From Marmoricola sp. (GTDB lineage: Bacteria > Actinomycetota > Actinomycetes > Propionibacteriales > Nocardioidaceae), in assembly GCA_030151765.1 (NCBI GenBank), contig JASLCW010000020.1, forward strand, positions 1 through 55,077: a stretch of 55,077 bases of DNA. Direction: 5' to 3'. Each line of letters opens with the position of its first letter. The stretch's first letter is position 1. The notes beneath the pieces were generated by a model. It did not search any database. It saw only the letters and a program-made list of their open reading frames with translations, and had not been told where the DNA came from. Positions 1-7,503 of the stretch are shown in pieces. Both the position numbers and the translations under genes were made by a program.

Positions 1-411
1 CTCGAAATCGCAGCAAAGACCTCGCGTGCGACGATCTGCCTGCGGTCGGCCCTCGCCAGGCACGATCTCATCGACGACATCCCCGCCGAGATGGACATCG
101 CGGTGCCGCGTGGTGCTTGGACACCGCAGTTGAGTACGCCGATCAGTTGGCACCACTTCGACCCCGGCACCTACGCCATCGGCCGTGAGGATCTCGAGTT
201 GAATGGTGGTGGAACGCTCGGTCTTTACTCGGCCGAGCGGAGCATCATCGACGCCTACCGCCTGCGTCACTTGACCGGCGCCGACATGGCCAACGATTCG
301 TTGCGGCGCTGGCTGCGGCAGGGTGGTCAGCCGTCGAGGCTGTTGAGGACGGCTCGCTCGTTCCCGCGTGCGCTGACCCCGATCCGACAGGCTTTGGAGA
401 TCTTGCTGTGA
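1..411 (+). CDS. AbiEi-type antitoxin, C-terminal part (5' truncated by window edge)
   Basis: The reading frame is open from the first base and continues upstream of an internal ATG at 91, so this is the C-terminal part of a longer gene. The visible protein resembles the C-terminal region of the AbiEi family, the antitoxin/transcriptional repressor of type IV AbiE toxin-antitoxin systems: an 'SALARHDLID' stretch, then 'VPRGAWTP', a 'YSAERSIIDAYRLRH' helix and an 'LRRWLRQGG' helix. In this family the N-terminal winged helix binds the operon promoter; that part lies outside the window. The stop TGA overlaps the GTG start of the toxin remnant (GTGA), the usual coupled antitoxin-toxin order. The toxin is broken, so this antitoxin may now be an orphan. 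The family call rests on remembered sequence character, with moderate confidence. Confidence 0.65.
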   Translation, partial: LEIAAKTSRATICLRSALARHDLIDDIPAEMDIAVPRGAWTPQLSTPISWHHFDPGTYAIGREDLELNGGGTLGLYSAERSIIDAYRLRHLTGADMANDSLRRWLRQGGQPSRLLRTARSFPRALTPIRQALEILL

Positions 412-620
412 GTCCCATGCAACGCGGCACCCCTGCAACAGATGCCTATCTTGACCTCCAGACTCGTGCTCGACGGGAGAACCGTTCAACCCAGGAACTG
501 CTTCAGCTGTACCTGCTCGAAGGCTTCCTGGCCCGGCTGGCTTCCAATGATCTGCGTGATCGTTTCGTCCTCAAGGGTGGTGTCCTGCTTGCTGCGTTCG
601 ACGCCCGCCGTCCCACCTCG
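408..620 (+). pseudogene. AbiEii nucleotidyltransferase toxin, 5' remnant
   Basis: This begins with GTG overlapping the antitoxin stop. The first 70 or so residues look like the N-terminus of AbiEii/AbiGii toxins: a helical segment, 'FLARLASNDLRDRFVLKGG' and 'LLAAFDARRPT'. In intact members, RRPT is followed at once by the R-D-(I/V)-D-L strand carrying nucleotidyltransferase catalytic aspartates. Here the reading instead continues into Ser/Arg/Gly-rich residues that are the antisense of the neighbouring ATPase gene. The frame stays open to 791, but that part is not homologous to the toxin. The catalytic core is missing, so no active toxin should be made. I infer truncation by a deletion whose edge lies around 615-620. 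Confidence 0.65.
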
Positions 621-1027
621 CGGAGCTCCGGGTCCTCGTCGGGTGGCACCGTGATGGGGGAGCGGGCGTCGAGCGGGAGGAGTACGACGAGGTCCACATG
701 CTGCATCGCTTCGGAGCAGAGCTCGATGCCCCGGCGCAGGTGGTCGGGGGAGGCCGTGGGGCGCCCGAGCCGGTCGAGTGCCTCGAGATAGGCGAGGAGG
801 TCGAGGGGGCCACGTTCGGCGATCACTGACGTGCCGGCGGCGTCGTTCAGGCGCGCCGCCGCGACCTGGAGCTGTTGGAAGAAGGTGCCGGCTCCGGGCT
901 CGATCGGATAGTCGTCGAGCGCCTCGATCGGGTCGGGCAGGGCGGTGACCTCGGGATAGGCGGCGGCGAATGCGTCGACCAGGGAGGTCTTCCCGCTGCC
1001 ATGGGTTCCCGACACCACGATGATCAT
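503..1027 (-). pseudogene. P-loop NTPase (AAA-type), 3'-truncated
   Basis: The protein starts MIIVVSGTHGSGKTSLVDAF, with a Walker A motif (GTHGSGKT) at residues 7-14 and a 'VIAERGPLDLLAYLEAL' segment typical of small AAA/nucleoside-kinase-like NTPases. Homology appears to end around Glu137 ('DEDPELRE'), near base 617. The remaining residues down to the stop at 503 are the antisense of the AbiEii remnant, rich in Arg and Ser and unlike a natural C-terminus. Both genes therefore stop making sense at the same place. The product may still fold as a short P-loop protein, but I read it as a truncated gene. The substrate is unknown. Confidence 0.6.
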
Positions 1028-1054
1028 GCACGGTCCGTCGGGTTCAATGAAGCC

Positions 1055-1807
1055 ATGGCAATGTCAGAGCCGGCTCCGTTCGACTTCGTGCCGCGGCCGT
1101 CGCACCCCGTCGGGCTCACGCTCGCACAGGTCTTCATGGTGGCCGGCGGAGCGCTGGCCGGGTATGGCATCGGCTGCACGGTGATCGACGGCAACGGGGA
1201 CGCGCCCGCGGCGTATGTGGCCGGCAACGGCATCGGCATGATCACGATCGGTGGCCTCGTCGTGGCTGTGATCGGCTTGGTCATGTGGTCGTTCATGGCG
1301 GACAGCCACCCGCTTGTCGTGGGCCAGCTGTTCTCCTGGGCGGCCCTGCTCCCGGCCGGTGCTCTCGGCCTCGTGGTGGCGGCACGTGAGCTCGGGGTGA
1401 CCGGCTGGTACGTCGTCGCTGCGTGCGGTCTCCTCGCGGTCGGTGTCGTCGCGATGCTCCTGGGTGTGGCGGCCGTGCGAAGGCGCCGGCGCCGCTATCG
1501 CCACGAGCTGGACCTGATCGTGCGCGGGACTGCCGTGCCGGCCACCGTGTTCGACTCCGGCCTCGACCCGGACGACTTCGAGGAGGCCTCGAATGTCATC
1601 ACGACGGTGGCCTTCCGGTTCGTCGTCGGCGACGCGACCTACCGCGTGCACCGTCGGATGACGATTCCGCAGCACGGCATTCTCGTCGAGGGCCAGCGGA
1701 CGACCGTGTGGCTCGACCCCGACGACCCGGAGAACGACCGGGCGATGGTCGTCGGGATCCAGCACGCGCTGCGATGGAATGTCCCGGTCCCGCGGGTCGT
1801 CGAGTAG
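1055..1807 (+). CDS. Membrane protein with C-terminal DUF3592-like domain
   Basis: This predicted protein of 250 residues has four hydrophobic helices at about residues 21-43, 58-80, 87-109 and 116-138. A basic stop-transfer run (RRRRRRYRHEL) follows. A soluble tail of about 100 residues has the pattern of DUF3592-type domains: 'GTAVPATVFDSG', then beta-rich 'VAFRFVVGDATYRVHRR' and 'TVWLDPDDPEN'. It is probably a cytoplasmic-membrane protein with a small beta domain on one face; its function is unknown. ATG at 1055 or 1061 are equally possible starts. Upstream in-frame starts would overlap the opposite-strand ATPase and add a non-hydrophobic, low-quality N-terminus, so I excluded them. It stands alone and converges on the LysR gene. 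Confidence 0.6.
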   Translation: MAMSEPAPFDFVPRPSHPVGLTLAQVFMVAGGALAGYGIGCTVIDGNGDAPAAYVAGNGIGMITIGGLVVAVIGLVMWSFMADSHPLVVGQLFSWAALLPAGALGLVVAARELGVTGWYVVAACGLLAVGVVAMLLGVAAVRRRRRRYRHELDLIVRGTAVPATVFDSGLDPDDFEEASNVITTVAFRFVVGDATYRVHRRMTIPQHGILVEGQRTTVWLDPDDPENDRAMVVGIQHALRWNVPVPRVVE

Positions 1808-1826
1808 CCGCCCACGCTTGCGGGGA

Positions 1827-2738
1827 TCACGCGATCGCTGCGGTGACCCCGGCCGCTTCGCGGTGCAGTTCGGTGAGGAAGTGCTTCAGCGCGGGGGTGA
1901 TCTTGAGATCGCGACGCCGTACGACGGTGAGGGTGACCCGGGTCGTGTCGTCGGCGATCGGCCGGGTCACGATCAGGCCGGCGCGCTCGAGGGGATCGCC
2001 GAAGACGCTGTAGTCGGGAAGGATGGTCAGGCCGATGCCCTCGGCCACCATCATCTTGCCCATCTCGGCGCCGTCGGTGGCGTGCCACTCGGCAGGAACC
2101 TCGGATCCGAAGAGGCGGTGCGCGAAGCGGTGCATGAGATAGCCCGCCCGCATCGCCACGAAGCGCTCGGCGCGCAGGTCGTCGGCGGCCACCTCGGACC
2201 GGTCGGCAAAGGGATGCGCCGCCGGGATGACCGCGACGGGGCGCCCGACGAGGAGGGGGACGGCAGCCAGGTCCGGCGGCACGTCGTCGCCGTCGAGCAG
2301 GTTGATCAGACCGAGGTCGAGGGCACCCTCGGCCAGGCCCACCTGGATCTCCTCCTGTTGCAGATTCCTGATCTCCACACTCGACCCGGGGTGGCGGGTC
2401 TGGAAGGCCCGGACGGCCGGCAGCGCCAGCGAGGAGGTGCCGGCATTGACGGTGCCGATGCGCACCACCCGCCGGGTGGCCAGGTGGTCGCCTGCTGCCG
2501 CGCGCAACCGGTCGATCGACTCCAGTACGTCGACGATCGGTTGAAGCAGTTCGCGACCCGCGGCGCTGATCCGCGATCCGGTGCGACTGCGTTCGAGGAG
2601 AGTGACGCCGAGCTCGCGCTCGAGCTTCCTGATGGCCTCGCTCACTGCGGGTTGGGACACGTGGAGCTGTTCGCTCGCCCGGCGTAGCGAGCCGTGCTTG
2701 GTGACCGCAGCCAGGTATTCGAGTTGTTCGATGCGCAT
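1827..2738 (-). CDS. LysR-family transcriptional regulator of the sulfur island
   Basis: This 303-residue protein has a typical LysR layout. The N-terminal winged helix-turn-helix spans about residues 3-60, with the core 'GSLRRASEQLHVSQPAVSEA'. A linker helix and a two-lobed periplasmic-binding-protein-like effector domain follow, including 'RIGTVNAG', 'LDLGLINLL' and 'VAEGIGLTILPDY'. I chose the ATG giving MRIEQLEYLAAV because LysR proteins normally start at this point; a longer open frame upstream would run through the intergenic region. The gene is transcribed away from the organosulfur genes, across a 316-nt gap holding a leader peptide and a dyad motif. LysR regulators such as CysB, Cbl and SsuR often activate sulfonate genes. 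I infer the same role here, with an unknown effector. Confidence 0.85.
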   Translation of the reverse strand: MRIEQLEYLAAVTKHGSLRRASEQLHVSQPAVSEAIRKLERELGVTLLERSRTGSRISAAGRELLQPIVDVLESIDRLRAAAGDHLATRRVVRIGTVNAGTSSLALPAVRAFQTRHPGSSVEIRNLQQEEIQVGLAEGALDLGLINLLDGDDVPPDLAAVPLLVGRPVAVIPAAHPFADRSEVAADDLRAERFVAMRAGYLMHRFAHRLFGSEVPAEWHATDGAEMGKMMVAEGIGLTILPDYSVFGDPLERAGLIVTRPIADDTTRVTLTVVRRRDLKITPALKHFLTELHREAAGVTAAIA

Positions 2739-2809
2739 GACGGCTCCTGGTCGTTGTGGGGTGATCGGCGACGACGAACGGGTGATCGGCGACGCCTGCA
2801 TGGGATGAG

Positions 2810-2838
2810 TTGTGCTTCTTCTCTTTCTTAAGTCTAGT
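2810..2838 (+). promoter_or_regulatory. Candidate promoter for the leader peptide and organosulfur operon
   Basis: TTGTGC (2810-2815) and TCTAGT (2833-2838) are separated by 17 nt. They match the sigma-70/SigA -35 and -10 consensus at 3 of 6 and 4 of 6 positions. The -10 element lies inside the dyad motif at 2832-2853, so a regulator bound there would control access to the promoter. The surrounding sequence is AT-rich compared with the rest of the window. There is no experimental start site. Confidence 0.4.
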
Positions 2839-2853
2839 ATTTCAATAGACAAA
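2832..2853. promoter_or_regulatory. Dyad motif, candidate LysR operator (copy 1)
   Basis: GTCTA and TAGAC form perfect 5-bp inverted arms around a 9-bp spacer, followed by AAA. The same 22-nt arrangement, beginning GTCTAGT and ending GACAAA with 15 of 22 identical positions, recurs at 12404-12425 before the SfnB-like gene. A shared dyad ahead of both transcription starts of the island suggests one regulator, most simply the divergent LysR protein. Confidence 0.45.
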
Positions 2854-2883
2854 AATACGCAGGCTCGCAGGAGAGGAGACGAC

Positions 2884-2955
2884 ATGGACGCGAACGATCT
2901 GACCGCCCGGCGCCATGTCGACCTGCGCCGTACCGCCAGCTGCCTCTGTCGCTGA
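2884..2955 (+). CDS. Cysteine-responsive leader peptide (23 aa)
   Basis: This small gene was found by reading the intergenic region. It has an ATG, 23 codons and a TGA stop, preceded by a strong AGGAGAGGAG ribosome-binding site. The peptide begins MDANDLTARRHVDLRRTAS and ends Cys-Leu-Cys-Arg. The 'RRHVDL-R-x-(A/S)S-x-LCR' pattern is the hallmark of short leader peptides found before cysteine and organosulfur genes in many actinobacteria. There, ribosome stalling at terminal Cys codons when Cys-tRNA is scarce allows expression of downstream genes. Here it precedes two DmoA-like monooxygenases and a transporter, so regulation by cysteine starvation fits. Recognition is by family pattern; the stalling mechanism is inferred. 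Confidence 0.8.
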   Translation: MDANDLTARRHVDLRRTASCLCR

Positions 2956-2966
2956 CCCGCCGAGCC

Positions 2967-3013
2967 GGCCCGTGGGCCGATCGTCGCCCGCTGGTGGCCC
3001 GGAGCCGGCCACC
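2967..3013 (+). promoter_or_regulatory. Candidate attenuator with mutually exclusive stems
   Basis: Directly after the leader peptide stop, GGTGGCC (2993-2999) and GGCCACC (3007-3013) can form a 7-bp G+C hairpin with a 7-nt loop. GGGCC (2974-2978) can instead pair with GGCCC (2996-3000), which would disrupt that hairpin, or with GGCCC at 2967-2971. Alternative exclusive stems beside a Cys-rich leader are what a translation-dependent attenuator needs. No uridine run follows, so a Rho-dependent or translational mechanism is more likely than an intrinsic terminator. Confidence 0.4.
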
Positions 3014-3054
3014 CCTCCGTACGCCCGTTTCCTCCCCCGACCTGGAGAAGAGTC

Positions 3055-4428
3055 ATGCCCCAGAAGCCCCTGCACTTCGCCGCCTTCGTGATGAACACGA
3101 CCGGCCACATCATCCAAGGCACTTGGCGCCGGCCGAGTGCCCGCCAGACCGACTTCAACGACCTCGACCACTGGGTCGACCTGGCCAAGACGCTTGAACG
3201 CGGCAGGTTCGACGCGATCTTCTTCGCCGATGTCGTCGGCCTCTACGCGCCGTACCGCGGCGACGAGCGGAAGTACTTCGAGGCCGGCCTGCAGGTGCCG
3301 AGCAACGACCCGTCGGTGCTGGCCAGCGCCATCGCCTACGCCACCGAGAACCTCGGAATCGCCTTCACGGCCTCGATCCTGCAGGAACATCCCTTCAACT
3401 TCGCGCGCCGCATCTCCACCCTCGATCACGCCACGAAGGGCCGCATCGCCTGGAACATCGTCACCAACTACCTCCCCAACGCCTCGCGCAATTTCGGCCA
3501 CGAAGGCCTGACCGCGCACGACGAGCGCTATGCCTGGGCCGACGAGTACGTCGACGTCACGTACAAGTTGTGGGAGGGCTCGTGGGACGAGGACGCACTG
3601 ATCCAGGACCCGGTCTCCGGCATCCACGCCGACTACGACAAGGTCCACCGGATCAACCACGAGGGCCCGCGCTACAAGGTCGAAGGTCCGCACCTGGTGA
3701 CGCCGTCGCCGCAGCGCACCCCGTTGCTCTTCCAGGCGGGTGCCTCCGAGGCCGGCCGGACCTTCGCGGCGAAGAATGCCGAGGCGGTCTTCGTGCAGGC
3801 GCCCAATCCTGCTTCGGCCGCGCGCGACACGGCCGATGTCCGTGCCCGTGCCGTCCAGCACGGCCGGCGTCCGGAGGACATCAAGTTCTTCCAGGGCCTG
3901 TACGTCGTTCCCGGTTCGACCGAGGAGGAGGCGAAGCGGATCGCCGCCGAGCTCGACGAGTGGATCGACTACGACGCCCAGCTCTCGCACATGTCCGGTG
4001 CCGTCGGCATCGACTTCGGTCACGAGGACCTCGACACCCCGGTGGGCGAGCTCAAGACCGAGGGTGTGCAGTCGATCGTCGGCTGGATCAAGGACCTCGT
4101 GACGGACCGACCGGCCACACTTCGCGATGTCGCGCACTACACCGCTACCAACAACCGCATCGTCGGTACGCCGGAACAGATCGCCGACGCGCTCGAGGTG
4201 TGGCAGGCGGCCGGTATCGACGGGGTCAACCTGGTCAATGCGGAGATCCCCACGAGCTACGAAACCTTCGTCGATCATGTCATCCCGGTGCTTCAGCAGC
4301 GCGGCCTCGCGCAGAAGGAGTACGCCGAGGGCACCTTGCGTCACAAGCTCTTCGGTGAGGGCGACCGGTTGCCGCAACGCCACCAGGCCGCCCGCTATCG
4401 CGGCGCCTTTGCGCCGGTGCAGGCCTGA
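3055..4428 (+). CDS. DmoA/DszA-like FMN-dependent monooxygenase (copy 1)
   Basis: This 457-residue protein belongs to the bacterial-luciferase-like (LLM) superfamily, in the NtaA/SnaA/DszA/DmoA group of two-component monooxygenases that use FMNH2 and O2. Visible landmarks are 'TGHIIQGTWRRP' (about 15-26), 'FDAIFFADVVGLY' (about 59-71) and 'LDHATKGRIAWNIVTNY' (about 122-138). 'YKLWEGSWDEDAL' and 'QRTPLLFQAGAS' follow, and it closes with the family's C-terminal 'QAARYRGAF'. Length and motifs match DmoA (dimethyl sulfide monooxygenase, about 480 aa) and DszA (453 aa). It starts at an ATG after GGAGAAG and is followed after 2 nt by a paralogue. It probably oxygenates a C-S compound with FMNH2 from the reductases at 14823-15856. 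The exact substrate is not determinable. Confidence 0.8.
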   Translation: MPQKPLHFAAFVMNTTGHIIQGTWRRPSARQTDFNDLDHWVDLAKTLERGRFDAIFFADVVGLYAPYRGDERKYFEAGLQVPSNDPSVLASAIAYATENLGIAFTASILQEHPFNFARRISTLDHATKGRIAWNIVTNYLPNASRNFGHEGLTAHDERYAWADEYVDVTYKLWEGSWDEDALIQDPVSGIHADYDKVHRINHEGPRYKVEGPHLVTPSPQRTPLLFQAGASEAGRTFAAKNAEAVFVQAPNPASAARDTADVRARAVQHGRRPEDIKFFQGLYVVPGSTEEEAKRIAAELDEWIDYDAQLSHMSGAVGIDFGHEDLDTPVGELKTEGVQSIVGWIKDLVTDRPATLRDVAHYTATNNRIVGTPEQIADALEVWQAAGIDGVNLVNAEIPTSYETFVDHVIPVLQQRGLAQKEYAEGTLRHKLFGEGDRLPQRHQAARYRGAFAPVQA

Positions 4429-4430
4429 TC

Positions 4431-5825
4431 ATGACCAAGCGCCTGATCCTCAATCTCTTCGAGATGAACTGCGTCAGCCACATCACGCATGGGCTGTGGC
4501 GGTTGCCGGACAACAACCGGGAGCGCTTCAACGACATCGAGTACTGGACCGAGCTAGCCCGCCTGCTCGAGGACGGCGGCTTCGACGCGGTCTTCCTGGC
4601 CGACGTCGTCGGCACGTACGACGTCTTCCGCGGTTCGGCCGACACCTCGATCAGAGAGGGCCTGCAGATCCCCAACAACGACCCGTTGCTCGTCGTACCC
4701 GCGATGGCGGCGGTCACGAAGCATCTCGGCTTCGGCATCACCTTCTCGACGACCTACGAGCCGCCGTTCTCGTGGGCACGCAGGATGAGCACGCTCGACC
4801 ACCTCACCAAGGGCCGCGTGGGCTGGAACATCGTCACGTCGTACCTGCCCAATGCGGCACGCAATTTCGGACACACCGAGGAGGTCGAGCACGACCACCG
4901 CTTCGAGATCGCCGAGGAATACCTCGACGTGCTCTACAAGCTGTGGGAGGGCTCGTGGGACGACGACGCGATCGTCGCCGACCGGGCCGGGAATGTCTTC
5001 GCCGATCCGGCGAAGATTCGGCCGATCGACCATGTGGGCGAGTACTTCAGCGTCGAGGGGCCGCATCTGCCCTCGCCGTCACGACAGCGCACGCCCGTGC
5101 TCTTCACAGCGACGGCCTCCGAGGCCGGATCCGCCTTCGCCGGCAGGCACGCCGAGGTCGTCTTCACCGGCGGGCCGACCCGGGAGGCGGTGCAGACCAC
5201 GATCGCGCGGATTCGCAGGGCCGCCGTGGCCGCAGGACGTCGCGCCGAGGACGTCCGCTTCATCACCGTCGCCGGCGTCGTGGTGGCGCCGACCGAGGCG
5301 GAGGCGCGGGAGAAGTTCGCCCGCTTCCAGGAGCTGGCCAGCGCGGACGGCTACCTGGCGCATGCCAGCCTGCCCTTCGACCCGACGGCGTACCCGGCCG
5401 ACACGAAGCTCGCCGACATCACGCCCGACGACGGCGGAGTCGGCCGCTGGAAGATCTTCGACCCTGAGCAGACGGTCGGCGACTTCGTCGCCGGATATGC
5501 GGACCTCGGCACCCAGCCCTTCCTTGCCGTCGGTACGCCGGAGCAGGTCGTCGATGAGATCGAGCGCTGGCTCGACGAGGTCGGCATCGACGGCATCAAC
5601 CTCCTGCAGTACCACTCCTACGACACCGCCCGCGACTTCATCGAGCTCGTCGTGCCCGTCCTGCGCGAACGCGGCCGGCTGCGGTCGTCGTACGACAAGG
5701 GCGAGTCGCTGCGCGATCGCATCACCGGCGAGGGCGACCGGTTGCCCGATCGTCACCCCGCCGCCCGCTACCGCGGCGGAGCGCACCTTCCCGCCACCGA
5801 CCGGCGCTCTCCTCTGAGCGCCTGA
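4431..5825 (+). CDS. DmoA-like FMN-dependent monooxygenase (copy 2)
   Basis: This 464-residue LLM-family protein is clearly paralogous to its upstream neighbour and somewhat closer to DmoA. 'EMNCVSHITHGLWRLP' near the N-terminus parallels DmoA's 'DMTCVSH...GTWR', and 'ADVVGTYDVFRGSAD' matches 'ADVVGVYDVYRGSAE'. The FMN/substrate region 'LDHLTKGRVGWNIVTSY' (about 122-138) and the C-terminal 'DRHPAARYRGG' are conserved. Two adjacent DmoA-type enzymes might form a heteromeric pair or act on successive sulfur or substrate forms. The start is 2 nt after the previous stop, so the two are co-translated. Dimethyl sulfide, methylated thiols or a larger thioether are all possible substrates; I do not assign dmoA itself. 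Confidence 0.8.
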   Translation: MTKRLILNLFEMNCVSHITHGLWRLPDNNRERFNDIEYWTELARLLEDGGFDAVFLADVVGTYDVFRGSADTSIREGLQIPNNDPLLVVPAMAAVTKHLGFGITFSTTYEPPFSWARRMSTLDHLTKGRVGWNIVTSYLPNAARNFGHTEEVEHDHRFEIAEEYLDVLYKLWEGSWDDDAIVADRAGNVFADPAKIRPIDHVGEYFSVEGPHLPSPSRQRTPVLFTATASEAGSAFAGRHAEVVFTGGPTREAVQTTIARIRRAAVAAGRRAEDVRFITVAGVVVAPTEAEAREKFARFQELASADGYLAHASLPFDPTAYPADTKLADITPDDGGVGRWKIFDPEQTVGDFVAGYADLGTQPFLAVGTPEQVVDEIERWLDEVGIDGINLLQYHSYDTARDFIELVVPVLRERGRLRSSYDKGESLRDRITGEGDRLPDRHPAARYRGGAHLPATDRRSPLSA

Positions 5826-5852
5826 TTCCCCAACACCAGAAGGAAACCACCC

Positions 5853-7496
5853 GTGAAGAACCGATATCTCCGACTCCTCGCCCTCGGCACCGGAACCGCG
5901 ATCGCCGGGAGCACCCTGGCCGCCTGCGGCGCCTCCGACACCGCCTCCCTTTCGGGCAGCGGCACCCCGGTCAAGGGCGGCACCATCGTGTACGCCCACG
6001 AGCAGGAGCCCCCGTGCATCTTCGGCGGCTGGATCCAGCAGGCCTACATCTCGCGCCAGGTGCTCGACGGCCTGGTGACGCTCGACGAGAACAGCCAGGT
6101 GAAGCCCTGGCTGGCCACCTCGTGGAAGATCTCACCCGACGGCAAGAGCTACACCTTCACCCTCAAGCCGGGCGTGAAGTTCACCGACGGCACTCCGCTC
6201 GACGCCGCCGCGGTCGCGTACAACTTCGACTACTGGGAGAACAAGGGCGGCAACAGCACCGCGAAGGTGTCGATGGAACCGTACTACAAGTCCGCGACCG
6301 CCGTCGACGCCACGCATGTGCGCATCGACCTCAGCGCGCGCTACACGCCCTTCCTGACGCTGATCACCCAGGGCTACTTCGGCATCCAGTCGCCGACAGC
6401 CCTGAAGAACCGCAGTGTGCAGAAGAACTGCGAGGACCCGATCGGCTCCGGCGCCTTCACGGTCGCCGAGTGGAAGCACGGCCAGGAGGTCATCCTCAAG
6501 CGCAATCCGAACTACACGTCGTGGCCGGCGACCGCGAAGCACCAGGGCCCGGCGCTGGTCGACGAGGTCGACTGGAAGTTCGTCGCCGACGGCGTGACGC
6601 GCTACTCGTCGCTGACGACCGGACAGTCGAATGTCATCTACGACGTGCCGACGGTCGACTGGCAGGCCGCGAAGCAGGCCTACGACACGACGCTCTACGT
6701 CACGCCCGGCAAGCCGGTCTCGGCGTACCTGAACACGGTGAACGGTGTCTTCGCCGACAAGCTGGTGCGCCAGGCCTTCCTGTACGGCGCCGACCGCAAG
6801 GCCGCCGTCGAGGCCGGCTTCCACGGCGTCATTCCCTACGAGGGCAATGGTGCGGTCAGCCAGGCGACGCCGGACTACAACGACAAGGCCGCACAGGACT
6901 ACGCGTACGACCCGGCGAAGGCCGGCGCGCTGCTCGACCAGGCCGGGTGGACGACGAAGAACGGCGCGGGCTATCGCACCAAGAACGGCAAGCCGCTGCA
7001 CGTGAAATTCGTCTACCCGGCAGGCGCTGTCTTCAATGCGGAGGGCGCGACCGTGTTGCAGGTGCTGCAGGAGCAGTGGAAGAAGGTCGGCTTCGACGTG
7101 CAGCTGATCCCGGCCACCCAGGCCGAGGTCTTCGCCGGCAAGTACTCCGGTCCCGACGCCTACGACGCGATGCCCTTCTACTGGACCAGCCCGAGCCCGT
7201 CGATCCTCTGGATCGTCTGGCGGCCGTCGACGAAGGCGGACCCCAACGGCAACAACCAGTCCTTCTACAACAACGCCGAGCTCTCCCAGGTGATCCAGAA
7301 GGCCAATACGGCAACGGATCCTGCCCAGGCGAGCGAGCTGTACAAGCAGGCGCAGCAGATCGTCTCGGACAATGCCGCGACGCTGCCGCTCTACACGCAG
7401 AACAGCACCTATGCCACCGCGAAGAACCTCAAGGACTTCTGGCTCGAGAAGAGCCAGGGCGAGCCGGTCTTCTCCGATGCGTACTTCGTGAAGTGA
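5853..7496 (+). CDS. ABC transporter substrate-binding lipoprotein (SBP family 5)
   Basis: This 547-residue extracellular solute-binding protein is of the oligopeptide/nickel class (SBP_bac_5). It starts at GTG after AAGGAAA and has a lipoprotein signal: Arg at residues 4 and 7, a hydrophobic core, and a lipobox LAAC with the lipidated Cys at 25. The mature part carries class features: 'GGTIVYAHEQEP', 'LDGLVTLDENSQVKPWLATSW', 'YTFTLKPGVKFTDGTPLDA' and 'LVRQAFLYGADRKAAVEAGF'. Sulfonate islands normally use SsuA-type binding proteins, so a peptide-type receptor suggests a bulkier or peptide-like organosulfur ligand. It is followed by its permeases and ATPase in a continuous operon. Confidence 0.88.
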   Translation: MKNRYLRLLALGTGTAIAGSTLAACGASDTASLSGSGTPVKGGTIVYAHEQEPPCIFGGWIQQAYISRQVLDGLVTLDENSQVKPWLATSWKISPDGKSYTFTLKPGVKFTDGTPLDAAAVAYNFDYWENKGGNSTAKVSMEPYYKSATAVDATHVRIDLSARYTPFLTLITQGYFGIQSPTALKNRSVQKNCEDPIGSGAFTVAEWKHGQEVILKRNPNYTSWPATAKHQGPALVDEVDWKFVADGVTRYSSLTTGQSNVIYDVPTVDWQAAKQAYDTTLYVTPGKPVSAYLNTVNGVFADKLVRQAFLYGADRKAAVEAGFHGVIPYEGNGAVSQATPDYNDKAAQDYAYDPAKAGALLDQAGWTTKNGAGYRTKNGKPLHVKFVYPAGAVFNAEGATVLQVLQEQWKKVGFDVQLIPATQAEVFAGKYSGPDAYDAMPFYWTSPSPSILWIVWRPSTKADPNGNNQSFYNNAELSQVIQKANTATDPAQASELYKQAQQIVSDNAATLPLYTQNSTYATAKNLKDFWLEKSQGEPVFSDAYFVK

Positions 7497-7503
7497 GCTG
7501 ACG

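Noticed and set aside
2842..4383. A 513-codon minus-strand open frame opposite the first DmoA-like gene
   Set aside because: Antisense to a strongly supported monooxygenase gene, with biased shadow-like composition and no family resemblance.
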